A stretch of DNA of 64,000 nucleotides from Paenibacillus lutimineralis (GCF_003991425.1 NZ_CP034346.1:1401501-1465500); one strand, 5' to 3'. Counted from the stretch's first letter, positions 44,352 to 53,085 are shown. Notes: generated from the sequence alone by a model not told the origin. Made by a program: numbers and translations.

Positions 44352-44396
44352 GATAGCTTCTGGCAGCGTCTGACGTTGTCAGGGGCTATCTTTTTT
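44352..44396 (+). terminator. Terminator of the GH30/phosphorylase operon
   Basis: GATAGC..CTG..CA pairs with TG.CAG..GCTATC, followed by six T. After it, 44400-44716 carries no clear gene; an 18- to 22-codon frame at 44515-44580 (MPKSIHGLNALITLK) with GGAGG upstream is doubtful. Confidence 0.75.
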
Positions 44397-44716
44397 AGAC
44401 ACCAAGATCAGAACATGGAAAATATCGGGGCCAAAATTAAACTGTTGTTGCCGTCTCACAGTGAAAGGGATAAGATGGGGGGGCCTGGGTAGGAATTCCC
44501 GATTTCCAACATATGGAGGACGTGATGTGCATAATGCCTAAAAGTATTCATGGATTAAATGCATTAATCACGTTAAAATAGTTTTGTTTGTTACATATTG
44601 GATACTGACTGATCTTATTATGAAATTTTTCCATTTTATTGAAGGTTTAGCGCGGAAAGTATCGAATTATATATTGTAACTTCTTAGCTTGTGAATTTAA
44701 GGTTAGAGGTGCTGAG

Positions 44717-46606
44717 ATGAAAGGTCTGGTAAAAGTATTAGCTACTGTATTTGTTGTGGTAGTAGCGGTTTTCAGTGTCTTCTTCATAGAAAGCACAAAT
44801 AATAAAAAGAGTGCGGAGCAGACGATTGATGAGTGGCAGATTTTATGGATGGATCATTTTGACCCGGACATGACTGTAGGGCAGCTGGAGAAGGAGAAGG
44901 GCTGGATCAATGTAAGGGCAGATGATAAGGCTATGGCTAGACCCGAAGGCGCGGCTTCGCAGTGGGTCAGGATTAAGGCACCTGTTAATTCAGAGGGAAA
45001 AGCAATCCTGTTCAAGAAAATTTATGGATACGATATTATTGCGAAACAAGGAGATCACAAAATTTATGAATCCCATAGAGAATACAAGTATGGGGTTAAT
45101 GTTGTCCTATTGCCATCTGATAGTATTAATAAGGAAGATCCGATATATCTTGGCATTAGGTCGCCGGTTAGAATTGGTATTCAGAGTGAGGTATATGTCG
45201 GTGATTTTTATAATTTACATAATATGTATGTCAAAAGTAGCTTAAGTGATTTTATTATCGGCAGTAGCCTAATGTTTATTGCATTTACTATGCTGATTTG
45301 CGCTATCTTTTTGAATTCAGAATATGCTGCAACTTGGGTTTCTCTTTGTTTAATCATCTTATCGTGTGGATTCATTATGATTACATATTCATCATTCTTG
45401 TATTCTACATATGGCGAGTACGGAAGTATATATGTGATTTTGTTTGATTTATCCTTGTTTATATTGTTACCTTCCTTTTCTTTCTTCTTCGAAAAAGTGA
45501 TAGGCAGTGGTTATCGCTCATTAATTCGTAAATTTCGAACCTTCCAAATTGGTTATTCATTATTATGTACTGCTCTAATGTTGATTAATATATTCACTCA
45601 TAATCATATTTACGATCTGTATAGAATCGCCTCAGCAACGTTGCTTGGTCTTATAATGATGGTACAATTTATCATTCTGATCACTACTGCCATCTTTTAC
45701 GCGAAGAGGGGCAGCAAAGAAGCGCTTATATTCTCAGTAGGGTTTGCAATTTTCTCTGTTTTGGGTCTTGGTGAGTTGTTCTGGTTCTACTTAAAGGCGG
45801 AATATTATGATTTGTTCTTATGGAAATGGGGAGTGGTTAGCTTCCTCATATCGCTGATTGTTATTATGGGCAAGCGCTTTGCTCGTAACCATGAACAGAT
45901 CGTAGAATATTCGAGACAACTGGAAATGTTCAATAATGAGCTTCAACGTTCAGAGAAGATGGAAATCATAAGTGAACTAGCAGCTTCTGTGGCGCATGAG
46001 GTTCGTAACCCGCTTCAGGTGACGCGAGGATTTCTGCAACTCTTATCTGAGAAGAATTCGTCGTCAAATCAGTTATATTTGAATATGGCCCTTGATGAAT
46101 TGGATCGGGCAGCTTTGATTATTACTGATTTTCTTACCTTCGCTAAGCCAGAAGCCGGGAAGGTCACGACACTTAATGTATTGGAGGAGTTCATTCATAT
46201 TGAAGGAATTCTCATGCCGCTGGTGAATCTGCAGGGCGGGAAGATAACGGTGCATATTCCAAGTGATTTGCATATAAGGGGAAGTTCCTCAAAATTCAAG
46301 CAGGCTTTCATTAATATTATCAAGAACAGCATCGAGGCGCTCGATGGCGAAGGAGAAATCGACATTTGGGCTCATGGAGATGATGGAAAGGTATGCATTT
46401 ATATTAAGGACAACGGCGAGGGGATGGAACCTGAGGTGCTTGCCCGCTTGGGCGAGCCATATTTCTCGAATAAGACGAAGGGAACGGGATTAGGATTGAT
46501 GGTCACCTTCAGAATTATCGAGGTTATGCAAGGGAATATTTCCTTTACAAGTACAAAAGGAGTTGGAACCGAGGTGTGTGTCAGCTTTCCTTCAGTGATA
46601 ATCTAA
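44717..46606 (+). CDS. Membrane sensor histidine kinase with polytopic sensor domain
   Basis: 629 residues. One N-terminal helix (about 8-27) is followed by an extracytoplasmic domain of about 150 residues and then seven or eight membrane helices (about 180-390). A short coiled-coil linker leads to HisKA with SVAHEVRNPLQ (phospho-acceptor His427) and a HATPase domain (NIIKNSIEALDGEGE, DNGEGM, KGTGLGLMV). The kinase class is that of sporulation or KinB-like kinases. No response regulator gene lies nearby, so it is an orphan kinase. The topology is that of peptide- or ligand-sensing receptors. It is convergent with, and 48 nt from, the ComX-like precursor gene. The start follows AGAGGTG. Confidence 0.85.
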   Translation: MKGLVKVLATVFVVVVAVFSVFFIESTNNKKSAEQTIDEWQILWMDHFDPDMTVGQLEKEKGWINVRADDKAMARPEGAASQWVRIKAPVNSEGKAILFKKIYGYDIIAKQGDHKIYESHREYKYGVNVVLLPSDSINKEDPIYLGIRSPVRIGIQSEVYVGDFYNLHNMYVKSSLSDFIIGSSLMFIAFTMLICAIFLNSEYAATWVSLCLIILSCGFIMITYSSFLYSTYGEYGSIYVILFDLSLFILLPSFSFFFEKVIGSGYRSLIRKFRTFQIGYSLLCTALMLINIFTHNHIYDLYRIASATLLGLIMMVQFIILITTAIFYAKRGSKEALIFSVGFAIFSVLGLGELFWFYLKAEYYDLFLWKWGVVSFLISLIVIMGKRFARNHEQIVEYSRQLEMFNNELQRSEKMEIISELAASVAHEVRNPLQVTRGFLQLLSEKNSSSNQLYLNMALDELDRAALIITDFLTFAKPEAGKVTTLNVLEEFIHIEGILMPLVNLQGGKITVHIPSDLHIRGSSSKFKQAFINIIKNSIEALDGEGEIDIWAHGDDGKVCIYIKDNGEGMEPEVLARLGEPYFSNKTKGTGLGLMVTFRIIEVMQGNISFTSTKGVGTEVCVSFPSVII

Positions 46607-46626
46607 AGGATGCCATTTACACTCTC

Positions 46627-46646
46627 GGGGTCCAACCCCTTTTTTA
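46627..46646 (+). terminator. Short terminator after the histidine kinase
   Basis: GGGGT pairs with ACCCC around CCA, followed by T6. The stem is short but the T-run is good. It lies in the 48-nt gap between convergent genes. Confidence 0.5.
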
Positions 46647-46654
46647 ATAATTTT

Positions 46655-46903
46655 TTACGAGCCCCAAATCGCATTAGGTTTGATTTCATCTGATCTCATG
46701 ACATCCGATGGCTTAGGCGGCAGAACTAGAAAAAGCTCATTTGAATTTTCTTCAACAGTGGTCACCTTGATATGATCCGGGAGAATCACACCAAGCACTT
46801 CTTGAATAGCTGCTTTAGGATTTTTGAGAAGCTGTGCCTTGAAGTCGGGATCTTGCCACGCTCTTTGGATAATTTGACTTTGAAGAACGGACTCTGATGT
46901 CAT
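46655..46903 (-). CDS. NHLP-type leader / ComX-like precursor peptide
   Basis: 82 residues from the ATG complementary to 46901-46903, preceded by AAAGGGTGATATCT; an in-frame GTG at 46912 is less likely. The N-terminal 65 residues match the nitrile-hydratase-like leader peptide (NHLP) pattern: QRAWQDPDFKAQLLKNPKAA, EVLGVILPDHIKV and FLVLPPKP. A short C-terminal segment ends EIKPNAIWGS, with Trp80 third from the end. NHLP precursors usually carry a Gly-Gly-like cleavage site before the core; none is clear here. The Trp-Gly-x end is like ComX pheromone (QWGD). It lies 81 nt downstream of the isoprenoid-synthase-like gene. It is probably a modified, exported peptide. Confidence 0.7.
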   Translation of the reverse strand: MTSESVLQSQIIQRAWQDPDFKAQLLKNPKAAIQEVLGVILPDHIKVTTVEENSNELFLVLPPKPSDVMRSDEIKPNAIWGS

Positions 46904-46984
46904 AGATATCACCCTTTCAAAGATAGTTAAATTTTCCTATTCAGTATATCATGGAATATCCGACAAATCTATTAACTAGCGTTA

Positions 46985-47923
46985 TTACTTGCTTTTAGTC
47001 AATTGCTGAGAGAGTAAGTACTCCAGACCGCCACGCTGTAATAAGCTCCGATCCCTCTCAATTTGCTGTGCAATCTCTTCCAATTGATCACAGAGGTAAG
47101 CGTGAAATTCATAGAGTAGTGGGAAGCTGGTACTAGTGTAAGATAGGGTGCGATGATGTACATCGGCCCTTTCAGAATAGCGAATTAGACATCCCTCCAC
47201 ATATACCGCCTGTTTAATCTCCTCAACGGTAGGTCTCCGATCCGACAAATGTAGATCTGCTTGAACCATGGACAGCAGACAATTATAGCTACCCTCGATC
47301 AGGTCCTTCTCCCAATCCTGCCAATCATCGATCATTTGCAATGTAATTAGCACGAGATCGACAGCCTCCTCCAACTGGGGGATCCGCGTTTCCTGCCCCG
47401 ACAGAAGCATCATCGCCGCGACGGATAATTTTACGGGTGCCGCTCTATGAGCAATGCGAGCCGGATTCACCTGAAAAAAATCCTGCTCATTCTCATAAGT
47501 TACCGCGACGGCCCATTCTCCTATGTACTTATCATAATATGTCCAGAATGGCGAGGAACTGGGGAAGAGTGCGCTGTAAATTTTAATGAATTCCGAATGA
47601 ATTAACTGCGCTAGAGGGAGCTGCGATCGCGATATCAGAGAAGGGTTGTCCATCGTCTCATCGATCAGATGATAGTACAGCATTCCCATAATGTTAGCCG
47701 TAGAAATCTGGTGCACATGGTCTGGGTCGATAGGTACTTCCTCATTGAGCCAGTAGGGAAGGAGATAGCAAATATAGTTCTTGGAACGGTGTTCCTTTAG
47801 TGGATGGAACTTGTCCAGATAACTAAGGGTAGGGTTTCTGAACTCCTCAGGGATAGTGGCAAGAATCGACTCCGCCCGCGAGAAAATGAGGCCCAAATCT
47901 CCTTCAAAACGAGTTAGCCACAT
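46985..47923 (-). CDS. Class I isoprenoid-synthase-like protein (ComQ-like candidate)
   Basis: About 312 residues, all alpha-helical. It contains two Asp-rich motifs characteristic of class I terpenoid synthases: HLIDETMDNP (about 87-96) and QMIDDWQDWEKDLIEGSYN (about 197-215), at the spacing expected for two metal-binding helices facing the diphosphate. It lacks the GGKRxRP motif of chain-elongating prenyltransferases. Family members bind prenyl diphosphates. Next to a peptide precursor with a C-terminal Trp, a Trp-prenylating role like ComQ is inferred, not shown. It starts at ATG 47923 or TTG 47926 after AAAGGAGCG. It is the first gene of the operon with the precursor. Confidence 0.68.
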   Translation of the reverse strand: MWLTRFEGDLGLIFSRAESILATIPEEFRNPTLSYLDKFHPLKEHRSKNYICYLLPYWLNEEVPIDPDHVHQISTANIMGMLYYHLIDETMDNPSLISRSQLPLAQLIHSEFIKIYSALFPSSSPFWTYYDKYIGEWAVAVTYENEQDFFQVNPARIAHRAAPVKLSVAAMMLLSGQETRIPQLEEAVDLVLITLQMIDDWQDWEKDLIEGSYNCLLSMVQADLHLSDRRPTVEEIKQAVYVEGCLIRYSERADVHHRTLSYTSTSFPLLYEFHAYLCDQLEEIAQQIERDRSLLQRGGLEYLLSQQLTKSK

Positions 47924-47994
47924 CAAAATATCAACGCTCCTTTATATGAACTTTGTATCACGACCATTTTACTAAATCATTGTAACTTAAACAG

Positions 47995-48067
47995 CCAGGT
48001 TCCGCGAGGAACTAATGCTGCTGCGCCCATTTTTGCAATTGCCTGGAGAATGTAAAGGGGCAGCAGC
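47995..48067 (-). ncRNA. Possible structured leader with pseudoknot-like pairing
   Basis: CCAGG (47995-47999) can pair with CCTGG (48042-48046), and GCTGCTGCGCCC (48017-48028) with GGGGCAGCAGC (48057-48067). The two pairings cross, giving an H-type pseudoknot. It lies between the ytaF stop and the isoprenoid-synthase-like start, in the 5' leader of that gene on the minus strand. No known RNA family was recognised, and chance is possible for the 5-bp stem. Confidence 0.3.
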
Positions 48068-48099
48068 AGACATAGTGTATATAGCTTGTTCATGTATAT

Positions 48100-48711
48100 T
48101 TAGAAAAGTTGGTGAAGGCCAATGAGGATCAGCAATACTCCTGAGATTACGGTAGCGCGGTTGCCGAATTTCTCAGCTGCGAATTTCTGGCCGAAGCCTG
48201 CACAGAGCGCCAACAAGATGAAGCTGAATATGCCTACGGATAGAGAGGTTCCCCATATGCTGAGGCGGGTAATCCCGGCATTGAATCCCCCGGCTAGTGC
48301 ATTCATCGCTAGAGCAATCCCAAGCAGTATCGATTCGCCTAGACTGATTGACTGGGAGCTATCCTTATCGGCTTCCTCCGGGTTGCGCAGTAGCCGGGTT
48401 AGTGCATTGGCATCATCATCTTGCTGCGCCGGCTTCTTCTCCAGATAAGGCTGCAGCAGCACCCAGATGCCTACCCCAACGATCACGACTGTTCCGATCA
48501 TCTGCCCAATCCAAGGTTGAACCCACACCGACAGCCAGCTTCCGAACAGACCTGATAGCAAGGTAGCCAGGAATGAGATGAAGGCAATCGTCAGATTGGA
48601 GTACCAAGGGATGCGGATCTTCCTGACACCGTAGGCTATCCCCACACCGGCATTATCCAGGTTGGAGGCCAGACCGATGATCACGATAGCAGCCAGACTG
48701 TATGAATCCAT
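48100..48711 (-). CDS. ytaF: YtaF-like sporulation membrane protein
   Basis: 203 residues starting at the ATG complementary to 48709-48711, set by AAAGGAGCGAATATC. It has six membrane helices in the pattern of the MntP/YtaF manganese-efflux-like family: LASNLDNAGVGIAYGVRKIRIPW (first helix pair with the conserved LDN and G-x-x-x-G-x-R-K-I) and GIALAMNALAGGFNAGI (second, with Asn and Gly). A hydrophilic loop (about 93-130) separates the two halves. YtaF is induced during sporulation in B. subtilis; transport activity is not proven. A longer upstream frame lacks a ribosome binding site. Confidence 0.82.
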   Translation of the reverse strand: MDSYSLAAIVIIGLASNLDNAGVGIAYGVRKIRIPWYSNLTIAFISFLATLLSGLFGSWLSVWVQPWIGQMIGTVVIVGVGIWVLLQPYLEKKPAQQDDDANALTRLLRNPEEADKDSSQSISLGESILLGIALAMNALAGGFNAGITRLSIWGTSLSVGIFSFILLALCAGFGQKFAAEKFGNRATVISGVLLILIGLHQLF

Positions 48712-48893
48712 GATATTCGCTCCTTTACATTTGCTTGATGCCACAGCATATGCCCAGGAGTCCATATTGGTTTCTTGTACCCCTATAAGAAGGGGAGTGA
48801 GAATAAATCTTTGCATTTTTTGCAATATTAGTTCCCATTTAGGAGAATATAGTAGTATAATCTTCAATAAGATATACCGGAGGAGTGATAAAT

Positions 48894-49094
48894 GTGATAG
48901 AGAATTTATTGCGTCCGTCTCATCTGCTCTTGTTGGTCATTGCTGCATTGCTGCTGTTTGGTCCGAGCAAGCTTCCGGAACTTGGGCGCAGCTTCGGTAC
49001 AATGCTGAAGGAGTTCAGAAAAGGGGCACGTGGTGATTTTATAGAGGAGACCCCGCAGGAAGTCAAGCCTGTCCAAGAATCGAATAAATCTTAG
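48894..49094 (+). CDS. tatA: Twin-arginine translocase TatA/E-family subunit
   Basis: 66 residues starting at GTG 48894, with GGAGGAG 8 nt upstream; the GTG at 48885 lies inside this site. The membrane helix HLLLLVIAALLLFGPSKLPELGRSFGTMLKEFRKG shows the FGPxxLPELGR hinge and amphipathic helix typical of TatA. The remaining tail is acidic. No tatC lies adjacent, so it is an orphan TatA that may serve a TatC encoded elsewhere in the genome. It exports folded proteins through the cytoplasmic membrane. A short terminator-like hairpin follows. Confidence 0.92.
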   Translation: MIENLLRPSHLLLLVIAALLLFGPSKLPELGRSFGTMLKEFRKGARGDFIEETPQEVKPVQESNKS

Positions 49095-49104
49095 ATTTCA
49101 CAAG

Positions 49105-49133
49105 GGCACCTGCATGAAGGTGTTCTTTTTTTT
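49105..49133 (+). terminator. Terminator after tatA
   Basis: GGCACCT pairs with AGGTGTT around GCATGA, followed by TTCTTTTTTTT. Confidence 0.7.
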
Positions 49134-49310
49134 GAAGAAAATAGTTGCAAATGAATACATCTTCGAAGTCCTGAATACTCATTAATAATTCTGGGTCTGA
49201 GCGCAGTATAAGGAGAGATGAGTGGAGAAGTCGATAAATGATCGTAATTATGTTATCTTAAGAGAATAAATTGTCAGCTATAAGCAAGCCTTTGGCATGG
49301 AGGGATACTG

Positions 49311-49706
49311 ATGCAGGATGATTACGCGCGCAAGCTGGACGATCAGAAGAGTCTGTTCAAGCAGCTTGGCATCAAATTGGATGCGCTAACCATTCATGAG
49401 AAAGATTTTGATGTAAAAATGAGGGGTTATGAGAAAGAAGAGGTAGACCGGTTTCTAGATGATATCATCATTGATTACGAACGATTCTACGATATTATTA
49501 CGGATCTGCTGGACAAATACAAAGAGATTCAGCGCAGACAGGCTTATTGGGAAGAAGAGAAGAAGATGATGTCATCTATGGCCGCCCGTAAGCCGCAAGT
49601 AGATACGGAGAATGCAGTTGACCGCCGTCTTGTAGATGACGGAATCCGTCAATTGGAACGTAGCCTCGAGCATTTTAAGCAGTTTATTAATGGTGGATTG
49701 AAGTGA
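49311..49706 (+). CDS. gpsB: GpsB/DivIVA-family cell division protein, long form
   Basis: 131 residues. The DivIVA/GpsB N-terminal core LTIHEKDFDVKMRGYEKEEVDRFLDDIIIDYERFYDII (about 28-66) is preceded by 25 residues not found in GpsB of B. subtilis (98 aa), and followed by a linker and a C-terminal helix (IRQLERSLEHFKQFI) for trimerisation. GpsB coordinates elongation and septation by binding penicillin-binding proteins through the N-terminal coiled-coil domain. GGAGGGA precedes ATG 49311. It is monocistronic with its own terminator. Confidence 0.88.
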   Translation: MQDDYARKLDDQKSLFKQLGIKLDALTIHEKDFDVKMRGYEKEEVDRFLDDIIIDYERFYDIITDLLDKYKEIQRRQAYWEEEKKMMSSMAARKPQVDTENAVDRRLVDDGIRQLERSLEHFKQFINGGLK

Positions 49707-49709
49707 GAC

Positions 49710-49747
49710 GAAGGAGCTGGCAGTAAAGATGCCGGCTTCTTTTTTTG
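49710..49747 (+). terminator. Terminator of the gpsB-like gene
   Basis: GAAGGAGCTGGCA pairs with TGCCGGCTTC, with a two-base bulge, followed by seven T. Confidence 0.75.
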
Positions 49748-49856
49748 TGAATAAGAGCAGCCATTCCAACGCAAACTTGAACTAGGTTGATTGTTGTTAA
49801 AATCGGGTGTTTATTGCAGTTTTCTGCAAATTCATTTGATATTCATCTTTTAATCA

Positions 49857-49885
49857 TTGCATCTGTGTGAAGGAAGTGGTAATAT
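49857..49885 (+). promoter_or_regulatory. dps promoter
   Basis: TTGCAT (49857-49862), 17 nt, TAATAT (49880-49885). A PerR-box-like sequence lies at the start of the transcript. Confidence 0.65.
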
Positions 49886-49896
49886 ATAAACAAGAT

Positions 49897-49911
49897 TTAG
49901 ATTTAGTCTAA
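49897..49911. promoter_or_regulatory. PerR-box-like operator of dps
   Basis: TTAGATTTAGTCTAA is a 7-1-7 inverted repeat close to the PerR consensus TTATAATNATTATAA. It covers the predicted transcription start, as in mrgA/dps genes controlled by PerR. Confidence 0.6.
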
Positions 49912-49988
49912 ATTTAAAGAAATGTTTCACAACACGAACATTTCGCCGTTTATCTAAACCGTTAAAATTATGAATGGAGGAACGAGAA

Positions 49989-50432
49989 ATGGCAAATCAA
50001 GCATTGGAAAAACAAATGAATCTCCTGATTGCAAACTGGACAACCATGTACACGAAGTTGCATAACTTCCACTGGTATGTTAAAGGACATAACTTCTTCA
50101 CCTTGCATGTAAAATTTGAAGAATTGTACGATGAAGCTGCTGGATATATTGATGATATTGCAGAACGTCTGCTTTCTATTGGCGGCAAACCGGTCGCAAC
50201 ACTACGTGAATCCTTGGAGCTGGCAACGATTAAGGAAGCTACAGGTAATGAGACTCCTGACCAAATGGTAGCTGCTATCGTTGCTGACTTTGAAGTACTG
50301 GATAAGGAACTGCGTGAGGGTATGTCCATCGCTGAGGAAGCAGGAGATGAAGCAACAAGTGACTTGCTGTTAGGTGTTGTTTCTACTCTTGAGAAGCATC
50401 GTTGGATGCTTAATGCATTTTTGAACAACTAA
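49989..50432 (+). CDS. dps: Dps-family DNA-protecting ferritin-like protein
   Basis: 147 residues starting at ATG 49989 after GGAGGAACG. The ferroxidase motif NFHWYVKGHNFFTLHVKFEELYDEAAGYIDDIAERLLSIGG (about 26-66) has the conserved His, His, Asp and Glu residues of the inter-subunit iron site. Dps dodecamers oxidise iron with hydrogen peroxide and coat DNA during stress. A PerR-box-like operator upstream suggests induction by peroxide. It is followed by a strong bidirectional terminator shared with the chemoreceptor gene. Confidence 0.95.
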   Translation: MANQALEKQMNLLIANWTTMYTKLHNFHWYVKGHNFFTLHVKFEELYDEAAGYIDDIAERLLSIGGKPVATLRESLELATIKEATGNETPDQMVAAIVADFEVLDKELREGMSIAEEAGDEATSDLLLGVVSTLEKHRWMLNAFLNN

Positions 50433-50460
50433 TCACCGTATCACTGATGAATGATTAATG

Positions 50461-50509
50461 AGGGACCTGCCGCGTACAGCCTGAAGGCTGAGCGGCAGGT
50501 CCCTTTTTT
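50461..50509. terminator. Bidirectional terminator between dps and the chemoreceptor
   Basis: A perfect 13-bp stem (AGGGACCTGCCGC with GCGGCAGGTCCCT) and T6 on the plus strand. It is compatible with termination on both sides. Confidence 0.9.
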
Positions 50510-50510
50510 C

Positions 50511-52205
50511 TTACACTTTGAACTTCTCGATTAATGTGTGCAGCTTATCCGATAAATTGGCCAGGAAGTTAGCCGAGGCATCTACTTCCTCCATCGTCGC
50601 AAGCTGTTCCTGAGATGCAGCAGACATGGACTGGGCGCCATCGACGTTGTTGTTGGCGATTTCCACGATGTTCTCGAGCGATTTTACCAATAGCTCGGTC
50701 TGGCCCGAGAGCTCTTGAACAGCGCCGCTGATGTTGCTTATTGCCCCAGCAGTTGCTGTGGACTGGTTCTCGATCTCATCGAAGGATTCGCCGGCACTAT
50801 ACACTAGAGAAGTACTTAGCTCAACCTCTCGGGCGGTCTCGATCATCGTTGTACCAGTCGCTTCCATTTGTGTAACGATATAGCCTACGAGGGTGGCTAT
50901 CTGCTTCACTGATTCAGCTGAACGTTCGGCCAGTTTGCCGACGGATGAAGCGACCACGGCGAAGCCGCTGCCATATTCACCAGCCCGGGCTGCTTCGATC
51001 GAAGCATTGATCGCCAGCAGATTAGTCTCGTCAGCAATTGCAGTAATAATCTCCAGAATGCTCTGAATTTCTTTGGAATGACCAGAAAGCTCAGTGATAT
51101 TAGCAGACAATTCGTTGATTTTGCCCTGCATTCTGTTCATTTGCTGTATGCTCTGCTGAATGGACGCTACGCCCTGTCCTGCAGCAACTGAGGAACTCTG
51201 GGCTGCGTCGGACACATCGCTCATAGTATGGACAATTTGCTTCGTGGAGGTCGACATGCTGCGCAGAGTATTCGAGCTCTGCTCCAGATCATGCAGTTGC
51301 GTCTCTGCTCCTTCCGCCAGTTCCTGTGTGATGTAGACGGTCTGCTCACAGGCTGTCCCCGTTTGCTCCGCGCTTGCAGACAACTGTTGGGAAGATGAAG
51401 CTACTTGGATGGAAGTCGAGCTCACCTCGGTGATCAGGCTCCGCAGATTGATGATCATATTGCTGAAGTCCCGTGACAGCTTGCCAACTTCATCATTACT
51501 CTTCAGCACCATAGGCGTAATCGTAAGATCACCTTGTGCAATTTGGTTCACCTGGTTGGATAAATGTTCAAGCGGGCGAATCATACGATGAATGATGAAA
51601 TAGACAACCAGAGCGGCAAGCAGGAAGACCACAGCGCCAATGATAAAGGGTAAGGTGATGATCTCCCATGTTCTGTCATGAATAATGGATGCATCGAAAT
51701 TGATGGCCATTAATCCGACGATGGACTTGTTCGGATCATTGTCCTGGAAGATAGGACCATATCCTGTCAATAGCTCCGTGTCATCATATGTATAGACCTT
51801 CGTGTATACGGAATGCTTCATGTCCATGATCATATCCCGATCGGCTGGATCGAAATAGAAAGCATCGCCGGCGTTATAGCCGCGCTCCTTAAGGTGTTGG
51901 TCGGCAGCAAGAATGGAGCCATCGAGCGAGAGAATGAAAGCTTCCTTGAACAATGGTTTATGGTCTACCGTCCAGTTCAGTTGCTGCTCCACTTCAGCCA
52001 ATTTGGACTTGTCTCCATTTGCGAGCAGTTCGATGACGGCAGGATTGATCAAGCCGGTCGTAATATTAGCGCAACCTACGGTTTCGACACCGACGGATTT
52101 CTCTACCTGACGGTAGGTTGTCTGATAGCCGAATACACCGATAATGGCGCCGATAAGCCCAAGAAGGGTAACAATGGCTATAGTTATTTTTTTTGCAAAT
52201 CCCAT
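50511..52205 (-). CDS. Methyl-accepting chemotaxis protein with Cache-like sensor
   Basis: 564 residues. Membrane helix 1 (about 7-27) is followed by an extracytoplasmic sensor of about 155 residues of single-Cache type ([33 protein letters not shown]). Helix 2 (about 188-212) leads to HAMP (about 210-265) and a long coiled-coil signalling domain with the conserved hairpin [46 protein letters not shown] (about 390-435). It relays ligand binding to CheA and CheW. Ligand unknown. There is no adjacent che gene. Its 3' end meets the dps terminator. Confidence 0.92.
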   Translation of the reverse strand: MGFAKKITIAIVTLLGLIGAIIGVFGYQTTYRQVEKSVGVETVGCANITTGLINPAVIELLANGDKSKLAEVEQQLNWTVDHKPLFKEAFILSLDGSILAADQHLKERGYNAGDAFYFDPADRDMIMDMKHSVYTKVYTYDDTELLTGYGPIFQDNDPNKSIVGLMAINFDASIIHDRTWEIITLPFIIGAVVFLLAALVVYFIIHRMIRPLEHLSNQVNQIAQGDLTITPMVLKSNDEVGKLSRDFSNMIINLRSLITEVSSTSIQVASSSQQLSASAEQTGTACEQTVYITQELAEGAETQLHDLEQSSNTLRSMSTSTKQIVHTMSDVSDAAQSSSVAAGQGVASIQQSIQQMNRMQGKINELSANITELSGHSKEIQSILEIITAIADETNLLAINASIEAARAGEYGSGFAVVASSVGKLAERSAESVKQIATLVGYIVTQMEATGTTMIETAREVELSTSLVYSAGESFDEIENQSTATAGAISNISGAVQELSGQTELLVKSLENIVEIANNNVDGAQSMSAASQEQLATMEEVDASANFLANLSDKLHTLIEKFKV

Positions 52206-52359
52206 ATAAATCTCCTATCTATTGTAAAATGATGTTGGAACTTTGGGGCACATCTATTCAACATTATAATGAGGAATTGTTTGCGGAATAATAAGGAATA
52301 TCGTCGCTTTGTGTCGGAAAAGCGAACTTTGAGCAAAAAATCACAAGGAGTGAGACTTC

Positions 52360-52929
52360 ATGTCTAATAATTCAGAAGTTTGGCGTCTATTTATCGCGAT
52401 TCCGATCCCGTCCCCTGTTAAACAGGCGATTGCTGACTGGTGTAAGGAGCAGAGGGACAAGTTAGCTTTTCAAAAATGGGTGCATCAGGAGGATTATCAT
52501 ATAACGGTGCAGTTTCTGGGCGATACATCCCCGGAGAGGTTGGATGATCTTCAATTAGCCGCTACGAGGGCTGTCTCCAATATTCGGCCTACACATATGG
52601 AAGCCCATGGATGCGGTACATTCGGACGTGCAGATCAGCCAAGGGTACTCTGGGCAGGATTAAGTGGGGATATGGAGCTATTGAACAAGCTGCAGAATAA
52701 CGTCATTGAGGAGAACGGGAAGCTGGGGTATATTCCGGAGGACCGTCCTTACCGGCCGCATATTACGATGGCTCGCAAGTACCGTGCAGGATACAAGCTG
52801 GAAACGGATATTAAGATGACCAATCCTCAGTTTGGTTCATGGACTGCAGATGCATTGGTGATCTATCGAACGAATATGCATCATCAGCCGATGTATGAGA
52901 AGGTTGCCGAGATTCCCTTCGCCAAATAA
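52360..52929 (+). CDS. thpR: RNA 2',3'-cyclic phosphodiesterase (ThpR/LigT, 2H family)
   Basis: A 189-residue 2H phosphoesterase. It has both HxTx motifs, HITV (His47) and HITM (His134), at the usual distance, with RLFIAIPIP at the N-terminus typical for ThpR. It hydrolyses or ligates 2',3'-cyclic phosphate ends of RNA; the physiological substrate in bacteria is unclear. ATG 52360 lies after CAAGGAGTGAG. The gene appears monocistronic. The interval to the next gene contains that gene's promoter and operator. Confidence 0.9.
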   Translation: MSNNSEVWRLFIAIPIPSPVKQAIADWCKEQRDKLAFQKWVHQEDYHITVQFLGDTSPERLDDLQLAATRAVSNIRPTHMEAHGCGTFGRADQPRVLWAGLSGDMELLNKLQNNVIEENGKLGYIPEDRPYRPHITMARKYRAGYKLETDIKMTNPQFGSWTADALVIYRTNMHHQPMYEKVAEIPFAK

Positions 52930-53017
52930 CTTTATTTTTATACAGATTATGTGATATTTCATACAGACTAAGAAAAATGGCCATGAAAAATGGTGAAAAT
53001 AATTGAAAAAAAATAAC

Positions 53018-53046
53018 TTGCAATGCATTTCAGAACGTGCTAAAGT
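53018..53046 (+). promoter_or_regulatory. Promoter of the YhgD/YhgE-like operon
   Basis: TTGCAA (53018-53023), 17 nt, TAAAGT (53041-53046). The operator-like palindrome follows directly. Confidence 0.55.
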
Positions 53047-53058
53047 GTTAATTGACCA

Positions 53059-53085
53059 AATGACCAAAACGGACTTTTAGTCATT
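53059..53085. promoter_or_regulatory. Inverted repeat, candidate TetR-type operator
   Basis: AATGAC-C-AAAA (53059-53069) and TTTT-A-GTCATT (53075-53085) form an 11-nt arm repeat with one mismatch around five bases. It lies just downstream of the -10 box and 42 nt before the TetR-type start, an autoregulation layout. Confidence 0.6.

Noticed and set aside
44515..44580. Small peptide gene MEDVMCIMPKSIHGLNALITLK
   Set aside because: The ribosome binding site overlaps the first codons and nothing else supports expression; kept as a doubtful note only.
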